Shown here in pieces: positions 34,401 through 41,002 of a DNA stretch of 56,711 nucleotides. Position numbers and translations under genes: made by a program. Location: assembly GCA_035640475.1 (NCBI GenBank), contig DASQWC010000207.1:1-56711 (forward strand), read 5' to 3'. Each line of letters begins with the position of its first letter. Position 1 is the stretch's first letter. The DNA comes from DASQWC01 sp035640475 (lineage in GTDB: Bacteria; Actinomycetota; JAICYB01). The notes under the pieces were generated by a model. The model was not told where the DNA came from. It saw only the letters and a program-made list of their open reading frames with translations, and ran no database searches.

Positions 34401-34468
34401 AGCGATCGCGCGAGCACCCGTGCGGGCGCCCAGTAGTTCTTCGCGATGATCGTGCAGGCGCGCCTCAT
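31325..34468 (-). CDS. Giant multidomain glycosyltransferase (two GTs + coiled coil + methyltransferase-like domain)
   Basis: A 1047-residue protein. Residues 1-~330 form a GT-A-type glycosyltransferase with the DxD motif YLDPDIEIF (103-105). About 414-830 is a GT-B, GT4-like transferase starting GVNVAGYVRAESGVGEVSRL and holding RAEGFGLTLAEAMALGKPVV (~659). About 828-876 is coiled coil (QDLERRLRAQTQASRALEAE). The rest resembles a class I methyltransferase whose glycine-rich AdoMet loop is degenerate (GARVLTVGREAEDLI). It probably makes two successive linkages of a surface glycan. ATG 34468 is chosen as it lies 13 nt after the upstream O-antigen ligase-like stop; an open frame upstream has no GT sequence. 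Confidence 0.85.
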   Translation of the reverse strand: MRRACTIIAKNYWAPARVLARSLARHHPDVRLCVLVVDADAETIEAARSEPFDVLQPSDVGVDRRELHRMAAIYDLLELATAIKPWLLRHLIDAGASSAVYLDPDIEIFAHIDGVWDLASQHGIVVTPHSTAPLPLDEGGAAEELTILGSGAYNLGFIAVGRSARTFLDWWAERLKRDALIAKDAAMFVDQRWVDLAPSYFNVHILRGDGWNVAYWNLPMRNLTRAGSVVESNGEPLRFFHYSGFDPEQPDVLSRFESDPPRTWLGEQPVLAELCARYAEQLLLNGHRAYSKLPYGFARSARGLPLDRYARRLYRRELLAAEAGKGPPPPDPFDARGARAYEDWLRAPAAAHRVTRYLRALWDERADLRASFRDLEGPDARFYMDWARTLARFEPNVEAELVALETHKRHELHVPGVNVAGYVRAESGVGEVSRLLTAALDAAEVPNAIVPFDKTSSRQQSTALDGRAGEVTHQTNIVCVNADALGGFVEEVGDAFFAGRRTIGVWQWEVDRFPEWMAASADRLDEIWVSSEHTARAVRERTTKPVFVFQPPIIAPVPAKTARAALGLPEGFVFLFCFDFDSVFERKNPLAVVDAFTRAFAAGSGPQLVIKSVRGDAHPEELDRVRRAAAQRADVHIMDGYMAAGDHAALVAACDAYVSLHRAEGFGLTLAEAMALGKPVVATAYSGNLEFMDDFNSWLVPYELVPIPAGCDPYPTDGRWAEPDVDAAAEMMRRIVDDPQGARERAERAAGDIARLHAPLARAPFIIERLKHIPEPEEIVLARQRPERPWTAVRSADKELTTGPDVESPTSYGFVSRVIRKLVLRVARHYIEHQERVQSSLLEGVQDLERRLRAQTQASRALEAEVRSLRERLEAGESFGRPSRVRAYAGLFGPGARVLTVGREAEDLIVALREQGIDAFALGAAGHITAVLDGMERLGDRSLAGILTVKVIDHLSVDDLRRFLELSRSKLDSGGVLVTESEAEADWAARTTPAPTANRPEALLDLCRSMGFAQAYVLFPSGATATTAAGADQGEFAIVASVVPGSG

Positions 34469-34481
34469 GGCGGGTTGCGTG

Positions 34482-35849
34482 TCAGGATAGCGTTCGACGC
34501 CGACCGACCGCGTTCGTTGCGACAACCGCCGCCGCGACCGTGAGCGCCCACGTCGCTTCACTCGAGACGAACAAGCTCTCGGACACGTTCAACACGGCGA
34601 CGAAGACCAGGTAGACGAGGGGCCAGATGCTTACGGCGTCGAAGCCGTCCCAGGCAAACCTGAACGCGCGCCACGCGGCCATCACAAGGAATCCGATGAA
34701 CAGAGCCAATCCGATGCGTCCGGTCGAGAGAATGACTTCGTAGTAGCCACTGTGTGAGGAATAGGGAAAGCGGCCGAAGACCTCTTGCGCGACGCCGATG
34801 GTCGGCGGGTGCGCCCAGATCGCTTCGAATCCCCAGCCCTTCCAGGGATGCATGTCCGAGTAGTAGCGGTCGATGGCCCACATGAGCGTGCGCCGTGTGA
34901 GGTCGAGCCGTCGTCCGAGCGAGCGAACGATCGTCTCCCAGTTCCACTGGACGACCAAACCGATGTAGCCCGCAACCAGTCCGACGGCAAACGCGCCGCC
35001 GAACGGTTTGAGCGCACGCGTCGTCGCCTTGCGCACGATGAGCAGCGACAGCCCGACGGCGCCGGCAGCGCTCAGCGACACGAGTGGTGTTCGCGAGAGG
35101 GACTTCACCAACAGGGAGAGCTCGAGCAGGCCCACGGCAATCAGGATCGGACGGCGCCGCTTGGGCAACGACCTCCAAAGAAACGGCAACGTCAGCAAAC
35201 CGGTACCCATAGCCAGCGCAAGCAGATTTCGGTTCACGTAGATACCCGACCAGAGTCCGGCGACCCGATTCGTGGATAGCGCCTTCTCCGGCCACACGAC
35301 GATGGCCAAGACGCTCAGGAGCGCGCCGATGGCCGCCGATGCGCCGACGATCCCGACGAGCTCGCGCGCGGTGTACCGTTCGCCGAGATACCAACCGAAG
35401 ACCGCCGTCCCCGTGAACAGCATGATGCGCCACATCGAGACCGTCGGTTCGATCGACCACGTCACCGATGCAAAGCCCATTGCGACGAACGCGACGAGGA
35501 ACGGCTGCCGGAGCAGCGTGCGCGGCCTGCAGCGGCGCGCCGCAAGCACGTATGTGACAAAGAGGACGATCGCAAAGGTGGATCGCACAATTGCGTCGTC
35601 CTCCCAGATGTAGAACGCCCGGTCGGCGCCGACCAGCTCGCCGACCCGCTCTCGATAGAAGAGGACGGGTGACCGCGTCAGCACGAGAAGCGTGACGACC
35701 GCGATCGCCCATTCCCAGCCGGGCACGACACGCGCAGCCAGCCTCGCCTGACGCGCCCTTCGAATGACGCGCTTGGGCAAGGGCCGCCGCTGACGCAGCT
35801 CGGGAATCGAGAGGTCGGTCGTTTCCTCGGCCAGGGTCGAGGCCATCAC
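34482..35849 (-). CDS. O-antigen ligase-like membrane protein
   Basis: A 455-residue polytopic membrane protein with about 11 helices. It has the long periplasmic loop of the Wzy/WaaL/O-antigen ligase family, including RTLMWAIDRYYSDMHPWKGW and the characteristic HSGYYEVILSTGRIGLALF near the C-terminus. These enzymes join lipid-linked glycan to another glycan or an acceptor. It lies immediately upstream of the giant glycosyltransferase and they are probably one operon. The listed start is GTG 35849; ATG 35846 directly follows and is equally possible. Confidence 0.85.
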   Translation of the reverse strand: MMASTLAEETTDLSIPELRQRRPLPKRVIRRARQARLAARVVPGWEWAIAVVTLLVLTRSPVLFYRERVGELVGADRAFYIWEDDAIVRSTFAIVLFVTYVLAARRCRPRTLLRQPFLVAFVAMGFASVTWSIEPTVSMWRIMLFTGTAVFGWYLGERYTARELVGIVGASAAIGALLSVLAIVVWPEKALSTNRVAGLWSGIYVNRNLLALAMGTGLLTLPFLWRSLPKRRRPILIAVGLLELSLLVKSLSRTPLVSLSAAGAVGLSLLIVRKATTRALKPFGGAFAVGLVAGYIGLVVQWNWETIVRSLGRRLDLTRRTLMWAIDRYYSDMHPWKGWGFEAIWAHPPTIGVAQEVFGRFPYSSHSGYYEVILSTGRIGLALFIGFLVMAAWRAFRFAWDGFDAVSIWPLVYLVFVAVLNVSESLFVSSEATWALTVAAAVVATNAVGRRRTLS

Positions 35850-35864
35850 CTATTTTCCTGTCCC

Positions 35865-35894
35865 GGGAGCCGGACGGGCACGTCTCCGGCTCCC
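35865..35894. promoter_or_regulatory. 10-bp inverted repeat between divergent genes
   Basis: GGGAGCCGGA and TCCGGCTCCC form a perfect 10-bp inverted repeat around a 10-nt spacer. It lies between the divergent starts of the O-antigen ligase-like gene and the P450 gene, so it is placed like an operator for a dimeric regulator, although a leader hairpin is also possible. Confidence 0.45.
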
Positions 35895-35935
35895 ATCGCA
35901 TATGACAGTGGTGGTGGTATATCGTCTGGACGCCC

Positions 35936-37195
35936 ATGGAGGCAAGGGAAGCCGCCGCGCCGCAAGCCTGGTTGCAGGAGGGGAACGCATTCCCCTTCGA
36001 CCCACGAGATCCGGTCTTTCGCGCGAATCCCTACCCCACCTACAACGAGCTGCGCGAGACACAACCCGTACTGCGGAGTCAGTTCGGCATGCTCGTTCTG
36101 TCGAAACACAGCGACTGTGTCGAGCTCCTCCATCACACACAGACATCGAACGATCAACGAAACTCAACGGTCTTCCGCGCCTACATCGAAGCGGTCGGAA
36201 CCGACCCATTCGAAGGACGTGAACCGTCGTTCCTGTTCCTCGACCCGCCCGATCACACACGTCTTCGCGGGCTCGTGAGCCACGCGTTCACGCACCGTCG
36301 AGTCCGCGATCTCGGCCCCCGGATCAACGAGATCGTCGACGAGCTGCTCGACGCCGCCCTGCCGAACGGGGGGATGGAGGTCATCGAAGAGCTCGCCTAC
36401 CTCGTCCCGGTGCGAGTGATCTGCGAGCTCCTCGGGGTCCCGACCGCGGATCACGAGATCTTCAAGGGATGGTCGCGCGAGCTCGCGCGCGGTCTCGATC
36501 CCGACTTCATGATTCCAGAACAGACGCGGCAATCGATGCTCGTGGCCGGCGAGGCGCTGCGTGAGTACTTCGAGAAGCTCATCGTCGAGCGGACGAAGAA
36601 CCCGGGTGACGACATGCTTTCCGCACTTATCCATGCGGAGCAGGAAGGCGACAAGCTGTCCCACGCGGAGGTGTTGGCGACACTCGGGCTTCTGCTGATC
36701 GCCGGTCATGAAACGACGGTCAACCTCATCGGGAACGGGATCCTTCAGCTCAGCCGTCATCCCGACCAGTACGCGAAGTTGCCGGCCGACCCCGCGCTCG
36801 CGCGGGGCGCGGTCGAGGAGACACTCAGGTTCGATCCCCCCGTTCAGGTGTCGGGCCGCATCGCGATGACCGAGCTCCAATTCGGCGACGCAACACTCGA
36901 GCCGGGCTGCCAAGGGATTTGCGTTCTCGGCGCGGCGAACCGCGACCCCGAGGAATTCGGTGAGACGGCCGACGAGTTCGACATCACGCGCGTACCGAAC
37001 AACCACGTCGCATTCGGGGCCGGGATCCACTTCTGCCTCGGCGCGCCGCTCGCCCGCCTGGAAGCACAGATTGCATTCGAGCGCTTCGCGCAGCGCGTCG
37101 GCTCGTTCGAGCCGACCGACGAGCCCGGCTACCGGGAGAACTTCGTGCTGCGCGGATTGAGTAGGCTACCGGTCGAGTTCAAGAAAGGGAGGTAG
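35936..37195 (+). CDS. Cytochrome P450
   Basis: A 419-residue soluble bacterial P450. The heme-binding loop is FGAGIHFCLGAPLARLE with Cys367 as thiolate ligand. The I-helix oxygen-activation motif is AGHETTVN and the K-helix ExxR is VEETLRF. Length and motifs are complete, so it should be active with ferredoxin partners; an FdxA ferredoxin is encoded at 39849. A sterol carrier-type protein gene follows after 3 nt with its ribosome-binding site inside this gene, suggesting a lipid or terpenoid substrate (inference). TATATC lies 12 nt before the ATG. Confidence 0.94.
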   Translation: MEAREAAAPQAWLQEGNAFPFDPRDPVFRANPYPTYNELRETQPVLRSQFGMLVLSKHSDCVELLHHTQTSNDQRNSTVFRAYIEAVGTDPFEGREPSFLFLDPPDHTRLRGLVSHAFTHRRVRDLGPRINEIVDELLDAALPNGGMEVIEELAYLVPVRVICELLGVPTADHEIFKGWSRELARGLDPDFMIPEQTRQSMLVAGEALREYFEKLIVERTKNPGDDMLSALIHAEQEGDKLSHAEVLATLGLLLIAGHETTVNLIGNGILQLSRHPDQYAKLPADPALARGAVEETLRFDPPVQVSGRIAMTELQFGDATLEPGCQGICVLGAANRDPEEFGETADEFDITRVPNNHVAFGAGIHFCLGAPLARLEAQIAFERFAQRVGSFEPTDEPGYRENFVLRGLSRLPVEFKKGR

Positions 37196-37198
37196 GGA

Positions 37199-37588
37199 AT
37201 GGCACTCGAGTTCCTGTCTGATGAGTGGTTCGCCGAGGCCAAGAAGCTCCGCGATGAGGCGAATCTGCCTGCGCCCACCGGTCCAGCGGCCGACCTGAAG
37301 CTCAACATTGTGGTCACGGGCGGCCCCGGCGGCGACAAAGAGATTCATTCGAACGCCGGCGAGTTCGGACAAGGCCTCATCGACGACGCGCCGACGAAGA
37401 TGACGGTGCCCTACGAGGTGGCAAAGAAGGTGTTCATCGAGCGCGACCAGCAGGCCGGCATGCAGGCCTTCATGCAGGGCCAAGTCAAGGTCGAGGGCGA
37501 CATGTCGAAGCTGATGGCGATGCAGACCATCCAGCCGTCGCCCGAAGAGCTTGAAGTCCAGAAGAAGATCGCGGAGCTCACGGCGTAG
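37199..37588 (+). CDS. SCP2 sterol-binding domain protein
   Basis: A 129-residue single-domain SCP2-like protein that binds lipids in a hydrophobic tunnel. The family pattern is seen in LKLNIVVTGGPGGDKE, the strand and helix region PTKMTVPYEVAKKVF, and the C-terminal MQGQVKVEGDMSKLMAMQ. ATG 37199 is preceded by AAAGGGAGG. It is coupled to the P450 gene and probably presents or stores its hydrophobic substrate. A strong terminator follows. Confidence 0.87.
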   Translation: MALEFLSDEWFAEAKKLRDEANLPAPTGPAADLKLNIVVTGGPGGDKEIHSNAGEFGQGLIDDAPTKMTVPYEVAKKVFIERDQQAGMQAFMQGQVKVEGDMSKLMAMQTIQPSPEELEVQKKIAELTA

Positions 37589-37605
37589 CTTCGGCGACAG
37601 CGTTG

Positions 37606-37637
37606 AACGAGGCGCCGCCTGATGCGGCGCCTCGTTT
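37606..37637 (+). terminator. 13-bp terminator hairpin with T-run
   Basis: AACGAGGCGCCGC pairs with GCGGCGCCTCGTT around the loop CTGAT, followed by TTT. It ends the P450-SCP2 unit. The T-rich tail runs straight into the TACATT -10 element of the next gene. Confidence 0.85.
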
Positions 37638-37642
37638 ACATT
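37637..37642 (+). promoter_or_regulatory. -10 element (TACATT), leaderless type
   Basis: TACATT ends 6 nt before ATG 37649 and touches the preceding terminator. The thioesterase gene therefore has its own promoter despite the tight spacing. Confidence 0.5.
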
Positions 37643-37648
37643 TCAGCC

Positions 37649-38332
37649 ATGAACAGCACTGAACAAGCTCGCCGGTTCGCCGCCGAGCTCCGCCGCATCA
37701 TCGAAAAGCTCGTCGTCGTGGACGCGCCGGCCGACGAGCTGGCGCTCGCCGCAGACGCCGCGAAAGGCTTCGCGGACAGGCTGGAGGAAGAGTTCCCGAA
37801 GCGCCGCTCCTGGTACGAGGTCGCAGAAACGGCCGTCGCCGACATGGTCGTGGACGGCTCGACGGAGTCCCGCGCCGAACGGGGATTCTTCGACCGGAGC
37901 CCGATCGTCGGGCTGTCGAATCCGCTCGCGCCGCCGCTGTCGCTCGAGATCGCTGAGGCGGACGGACAGCGGTTCGTCATCGGCCGTGCCTCGTACACGG
38001 CGGCCTACGAAGGTCCGCCCGGCAACGTCCACGGTGGAATGGTCGCGGCGGCGTGGGACGAGGTTCTCGGCATGGCACAGTCGCTGTCGGGACAGGCCGG
38101 CTTCACCGGAACGCTCACGATCCGCTACAGAAGCCCGACGCCGCTCTTCGAGAACCTCGAGTTCCGCGCTCAGGTCGATCGAGTGGAAGGACGAAAGATC
38201 TTCACGTCCGGAACCTGCCACGCGGGCGACCGGCTCACGTCGGAAGCCGAGGCGATCTTCATCACCGTCGACCGCGCGAAGTTCGAGCAGCTGATGCGCG
38301 AGCGGGAGGCGCGGGAGAAAGCGACCGGGTAA
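37649..38332 (+). CDS. PaaI-family thioesterase (hotdog fold)
   Basis: A 227-residue protein. The C-terminal ~130 residues are a hotdog-fold thioesterase of the PaaI type with GNVHGGMVAAAWDEVLGMAQ, whose His-Gly-Gly and Asp form the active-site region, and GFTGTLTIRYRSPTPL. The N-terminal ~90 residues are a helical extension (ELRRIIEKLVVVDAPADELA) as in larger actinobacterial members. It hydrolyses acyl- or aryl-CoA thioesters. ATG 37649 is chosen because the frame upstream runs through the terminator. Confidence 0.88.
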   Translation: MNSTEQARRFAAELRRIIEKLVVVDAPADELALAADAAKGFADRLEEEFPKRRSWYEVAETAVADMVVDGSTESRAERGFFDRSPIVGLSNPLAPPLSLEIAEADGQRFVIGRASYTAAYEGPPGNVHGGMVAAAWDEVLGMAQSLSGQAGFTGTLTIRYRSPTPLFENLEFRAQVDRVEGRKIFTSGTCHAGDRLTSEAEAIFITVDRAKFEQLMREREAREKATG

Positions 38333-38351
38333 GCCGAACGCCGGTCGATGC

Positions 38352-39746
38352 CTAGCGGCCGTACCTCGCGCCGCCGGCCGTCGGTGTCTTGTTCAACCGC
38401 TTGCCGAGGTGGAGTCCCTCGAGGATGAACTCGAGCGCTGCGGCCGTCGTCGCCGGAGACTCGCCCGCTTCGAGCTTCTCGAGCGCGCGCACCATTCCCT
38501 TGAGATCGCCGAACTGCCGGCAGAACTCCTCGGCTCCCATATGCGCCGACGCGTCGACGCTCAGCCCTTCGTCGTCGAACCGCTGTGTGAGCTCCGAGAA
38601 CGCCTCTCCGCGCAGCTCGCGCTGGAAGACGGCGAAGACGGCCTGGCGGATGAGCTTGCCGAGGATGTCACCCTCCCGGCCTTCCTCCAGCGCCTCGACC
38701 TCGATCTTCCCGAGCGCGGACGAGGCGACGGCCTCGAGGTCGGAGATGCGCGGGACGGCTTCGTTCTCCGCGAGCCGAACGGCCCGCTTGAGTGCCGACG
38801 CCGCGATCGTCTCGGTGTTGCAGATCGACAACCGCACCGAGACACCCGAGCGCTGGTTCACCTGCGGGGAACGCCTGGCCTGGTGGGTGAGCTCGGCGAC
38901 GACGTCCTTCATGTACCGCGGGAAACGGATTGGGACGTCGACGTCGATCGCCGTCGACTCTTGATCGACGATTGCGACCTCTTCATCGGTCGTCTGCGGG
39001 TAGTGGGTGCGGATCTGCGAGCCGAAGCGATCCTTCAACGGCGTGATGATGCGTCCGCGATTCGTGTAGTCCTCTGGGTTTGCCGAAGCACACAGCATGA
39101 TGTCGAGCGGGAGCCGGATCTTGTAGCCGCGGATCTGGATGTCGCGCTCTTCGAGCAAATTCAGGAGCGCCACCTGAATTCGCTCGGCGAGATCCGGGAG
39201 CTCGTTGATCGCGAAGATGCCGCGATTCGTGCGCGGAATGAGTCCGTAGTGAATCGTCAGCTCGTCGGCGAGGTACCGGCCTTCGGCCACCTTGATGGGA
39301 TCGACCTCACCGATCAAGTCCGCCACCGAGATGTCGGGCGTCGCGAGCTTCTCCGCGTAGCGGTCCTCCGGCGTCAGCCAGACGACCGGTGCCTCGTCGC
39401 CCAGCTCGGCGATCGTTTGCCTGCACGCGGCACACGTCGGCGCGAACGGGTCGTCGGAGATCTCACAGCCGGCCATCGCCGGCACTTCTGGGTCCAAGAG
39501 CTTGGTGAGGTCGCGCATGATGCGCGACTTCGCCTGTCCGCGCTCGCCGAGAAAGATGATGTCGTGCCCGGCCAGGATCGCGTTCTCGACGGCCGGGACG
39601 ACGGAGTCGTCGTAGCCGACGATGCCCTCGAACACAACGTCACCGCTCCGAACCTTCGAAAGGAGATTGGCTCGCAGCTCCTCCCGTACCGACCGCGTTC
39701 GGTAGCCCGACTCCTTCAACTGGCCGATCGTGGCTGGCTTGGTCAC
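38352..39746 (-). CDS. MoxR-family AAA+ ATPase
   Basis: A 464-residue AAA+ ATPase related to magnesium-chelatase subunit I. The Walker A is a variant, FLGERGQAKSRIMRDL, with Walker B IFAINELPDL and sensor ASANPEDYTNRGR. A Cys-rich insertion (CEISDDPFAPTCAACRQTI) could bind zinc. It is the expected partner of the VWA protein at 28028-30106 (Rv0958/Rv0959-like pair), acting as a chaperone that remodels or inserts cofactors into other proteins. The start is GTG 39746 behind AAGGGG. It is divergent from the ferredoxin gene across a palindromic promoter region. Confidence 0.9.
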   Translation of the reverse strand: MTKPATIGQLKESGYRTRSVREELRANLLSKVRSGDVVFEGIVGYDDSVVPAVENAILAGHDIIFLGERGQAKSRIMRDLTKLLDPEVPAMAGCEISDDPFAPTCAACRQTIAELGDEAPVVWLTPEDRYAEKLATPDISVADLIGEVDPIKVAEGRYLADELTIHYGLIPRTNRGIFAINELPDLAERIQVALLNLLEERDIQIRGYKIRLPLDIMLCASANPEDYTNRGRIITPLKDRFGSQIRTHYPQTTDEEVAIVDQESTAIDVDVPIRFPRYMKDVVAELTHQARRSPQVNQRSGVSVRLSICNTETIAASALKRAVRLAENEAVPRISDLEAVASSALGKIEVEALEEGREGDILGKLIRQAVFAVFQRELRGEAFSELTQRFDDEGLSVDASAHMGAEEFCRQFGDLKGMVRALEKLEAGESPATTAAALEFILEGLHLGKRLNKTPTAGGARYGR

Positions 39747-39781
39747 GTAATTTCCCCTTCGGAACGGTTCAGACGGATGAG

Positions 39782-39809
39782 GCAGGCCATCAGTATAGTG
39801 ATGGCCTGC
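39782..39809. promoter_or_regulatory. 11-bp dyad enclosing bidirectional -10 (operator-like)
   Basis: GCAGGCCATCA and TGATGGCCTGC form a perfect inverted repeat around GTATAG. The centre gives TATAGT on the plus strand (39794-39799) toward fdxA and TATACT on the minus strand toward moxR. A dimer bound here would block both promoters. Confidence 0.55.
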
Positions 39810-39848
39810 TTTGACCCCGTTACGAAAGGTGCCGAAGGAGATGAACGC

Positions 39849-40142
39849 ATGGCGTACGTGATCTGTGAGCCCTGCGTCGACATCAAGGACCGCGCATGCG
39901 TCGAGGAATGTCCGGTCGACTGCATCTACGAGGGCGAACGGATGCTGTACATCCACCCGACCGAATGCGTCGACTGCGACGCCTGCATGCCGGTCTGCCC
40001 CGTGGACGCGATCTTCCCAGCCGACGACGTTCCGGGCGAGTGGAAGGAATACATCGAGACCAACGCCAATTTCTTCACGGAGCACGCGGACGCGCAAGGC
40101 GGCGCATCCCAGAGTCCGTACGCTCCTGCCCTCGAGGGTTGA
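39849..40142 (+). CDS. fdxA: 7Fe ferredoxin FdxA
   Basis: A 97-residue ferredoxin of the actinobacterial FdxA type with one [3Fe-4S] and one [4Fe-4S] cluster. Cysteines occur at 6, 9, 17, 21, 25, 40, 43, 46 and 50 (CEPCVDIKDRACVEECPVDC and CVDCDACMPVCPVD). C9, C17, C21, C25, C40, C43, C46 and C50 match the family; C6 is extra. The role is low-potential electron transfer, for example to P450s. ATG 39849 follows AAGGAG at 39835, and the long frame upstream is antisense to moxR. A palindromic bidirectional promoter lies upstream. Confidence 0.95.
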   Translation: MAYVICEPCVDIKDRACVEECPVDCIYEGERMLYIHPTECVDCDACMPVCPVDAIFPADDVPGEWKEYIETNANFFTEHADAQGGASQSPYAPALEG

Positions 40143-40351
40143 GCCGGCACAACATTCGGCCCACCGACGTAGGAAAGCGCGTCACGATTCAGTACTTCGA
40201 TGACTCCGGAGAGCGACATGAGGTGGTCGGTCTGCTCGAACGAGCCGAGATCAAGGACGGCGAGGCGATCCTTAGGATTCGCCGGCGTGACGACTCGGTC
40301 GTCACCGTCCCGATGGGCCGCATCCGTGCCGGCCGGGTCGTGACCCGATAA
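40139..40351 (+). CDS. Small beta-rich protein coupled to FdxA
   Basis: A 70-residue protein that begins with TTG inside the fdxA stop (TTGA). The sequence RPTDVGKRVTIQYFDDSGER, then VVGLLERAEI and DDSVVTVPMGRIRAGRVV looks like a small beta barrel. It resembles the N-terminal domain (VGQRVVVR... with RRDDGSLVTI) that I recall in front of some actinobacterial GNAT acetyltransferases, but here it stands alone. Function is unknown. Translational coupling to fdxA and the ensuing 1-nt gap to the next gene support it being expressed. Confidence 0.6.
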   Translation: MSRHNIRPTDVGKRVTIQYFDDSGERHEVVGLLERAEIKDGEAILRIRRRDDSVVTVPMGRIRAGRVVTR

Positions 40352-40352
40352 C

Positions 40353-40991
40353 GTGCCCGCCACCCGCCAACAGCGTCGCGCGAAGGCGCGCAGTCCGCTG
40401 CGCAAGCGGCGCCGCGGCGCAATCGGTTTTCTCGTATTCATCCTGGTCGTCCTCTTCGGCGGCGGCTATCTCGTTACGTTGTTCCGAACCAATCCGCCAC
40501 CGCTCACGCGAGGTGCATCCGTCGGCGAGCACTGGCACGCCTCATACCGCATCTATGTGTGCGGAAAACGAATGGAGAACTTCCCGAATGTCGAAGGCGA
40601 GCTGCACTCACACGCCGATGGGTTCATGCACATCCATCCCGGCTCCCCGACGTTCGCCGGCGACGGAGCCTCGCTCGGGACCTTCCTGCGCTTGTACGAG
40701 ACGGGTATCGGGGTCTTACCCGACGGCAAGCGAACGCTGATCTTCCCCGACGGAACGTCGTACAAGGACGGCGACCGCTGCCCGGGAAGCAAGAAGCGCT
40801 ACAACATCAAAGTCACTAACAAGGGCAAGCTCGTGAAGGGCGACCCCTCGAAATTCCTGCCGCACGAAGGCGACGCCATCGTGATCAGCTTCGGCCCCGA
40901 GGGCGAGAAGCTCTTCCGCAACCCCTACGCGAAGGCGAAGGGGATTCAAACACCGGCGCTGCCGCAGGGCGACCGCCCTGCGCCCGACTAA
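40353..40991 (+). CDS. Membrane-anchored His-rich protein, unknown function
   Basis: A 212-residue protein. A very basic N-terminus is followed by one transmembrane helix (IGFLVFILVVLFGGGYLVTL, ~24-43) and an extracytoplasmic domain. That domain has HWHASYRIYVCGKRM, ELHSHADGFMHIHPG and later LPHEGDAIVISFG. The clustered HxH motifs and the lone Cys could bind a metal, and similar HWHA-type domains occur in other Actinomycetota proteins, but no function is established. The GTG start directly follows the preceding gene, so the three genes from fdxA form an operon. Confidence 0.75.
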   Translation: MPATRQQRRAKARSPLRKRRRGAIGFLVFILVVLFGGGYLVTLFRTNPPPLTRGASVGEHWHASYRIYVCGKRMENFPNVEGELHSHADGFMHIHPGSPTFAGDGASLGTFLRLYETGIGVLPDGKRTLIFPDGTSYKDGDRCPGSKKRYNIKVTNKGKLVKGDPSKFLPHEGDAIVISFGPEGEKLFRNPYAKAKGIQTPALPQGDRPAPD

Positions 40992-41002
40992 ACGAAAAGC
41001 GG

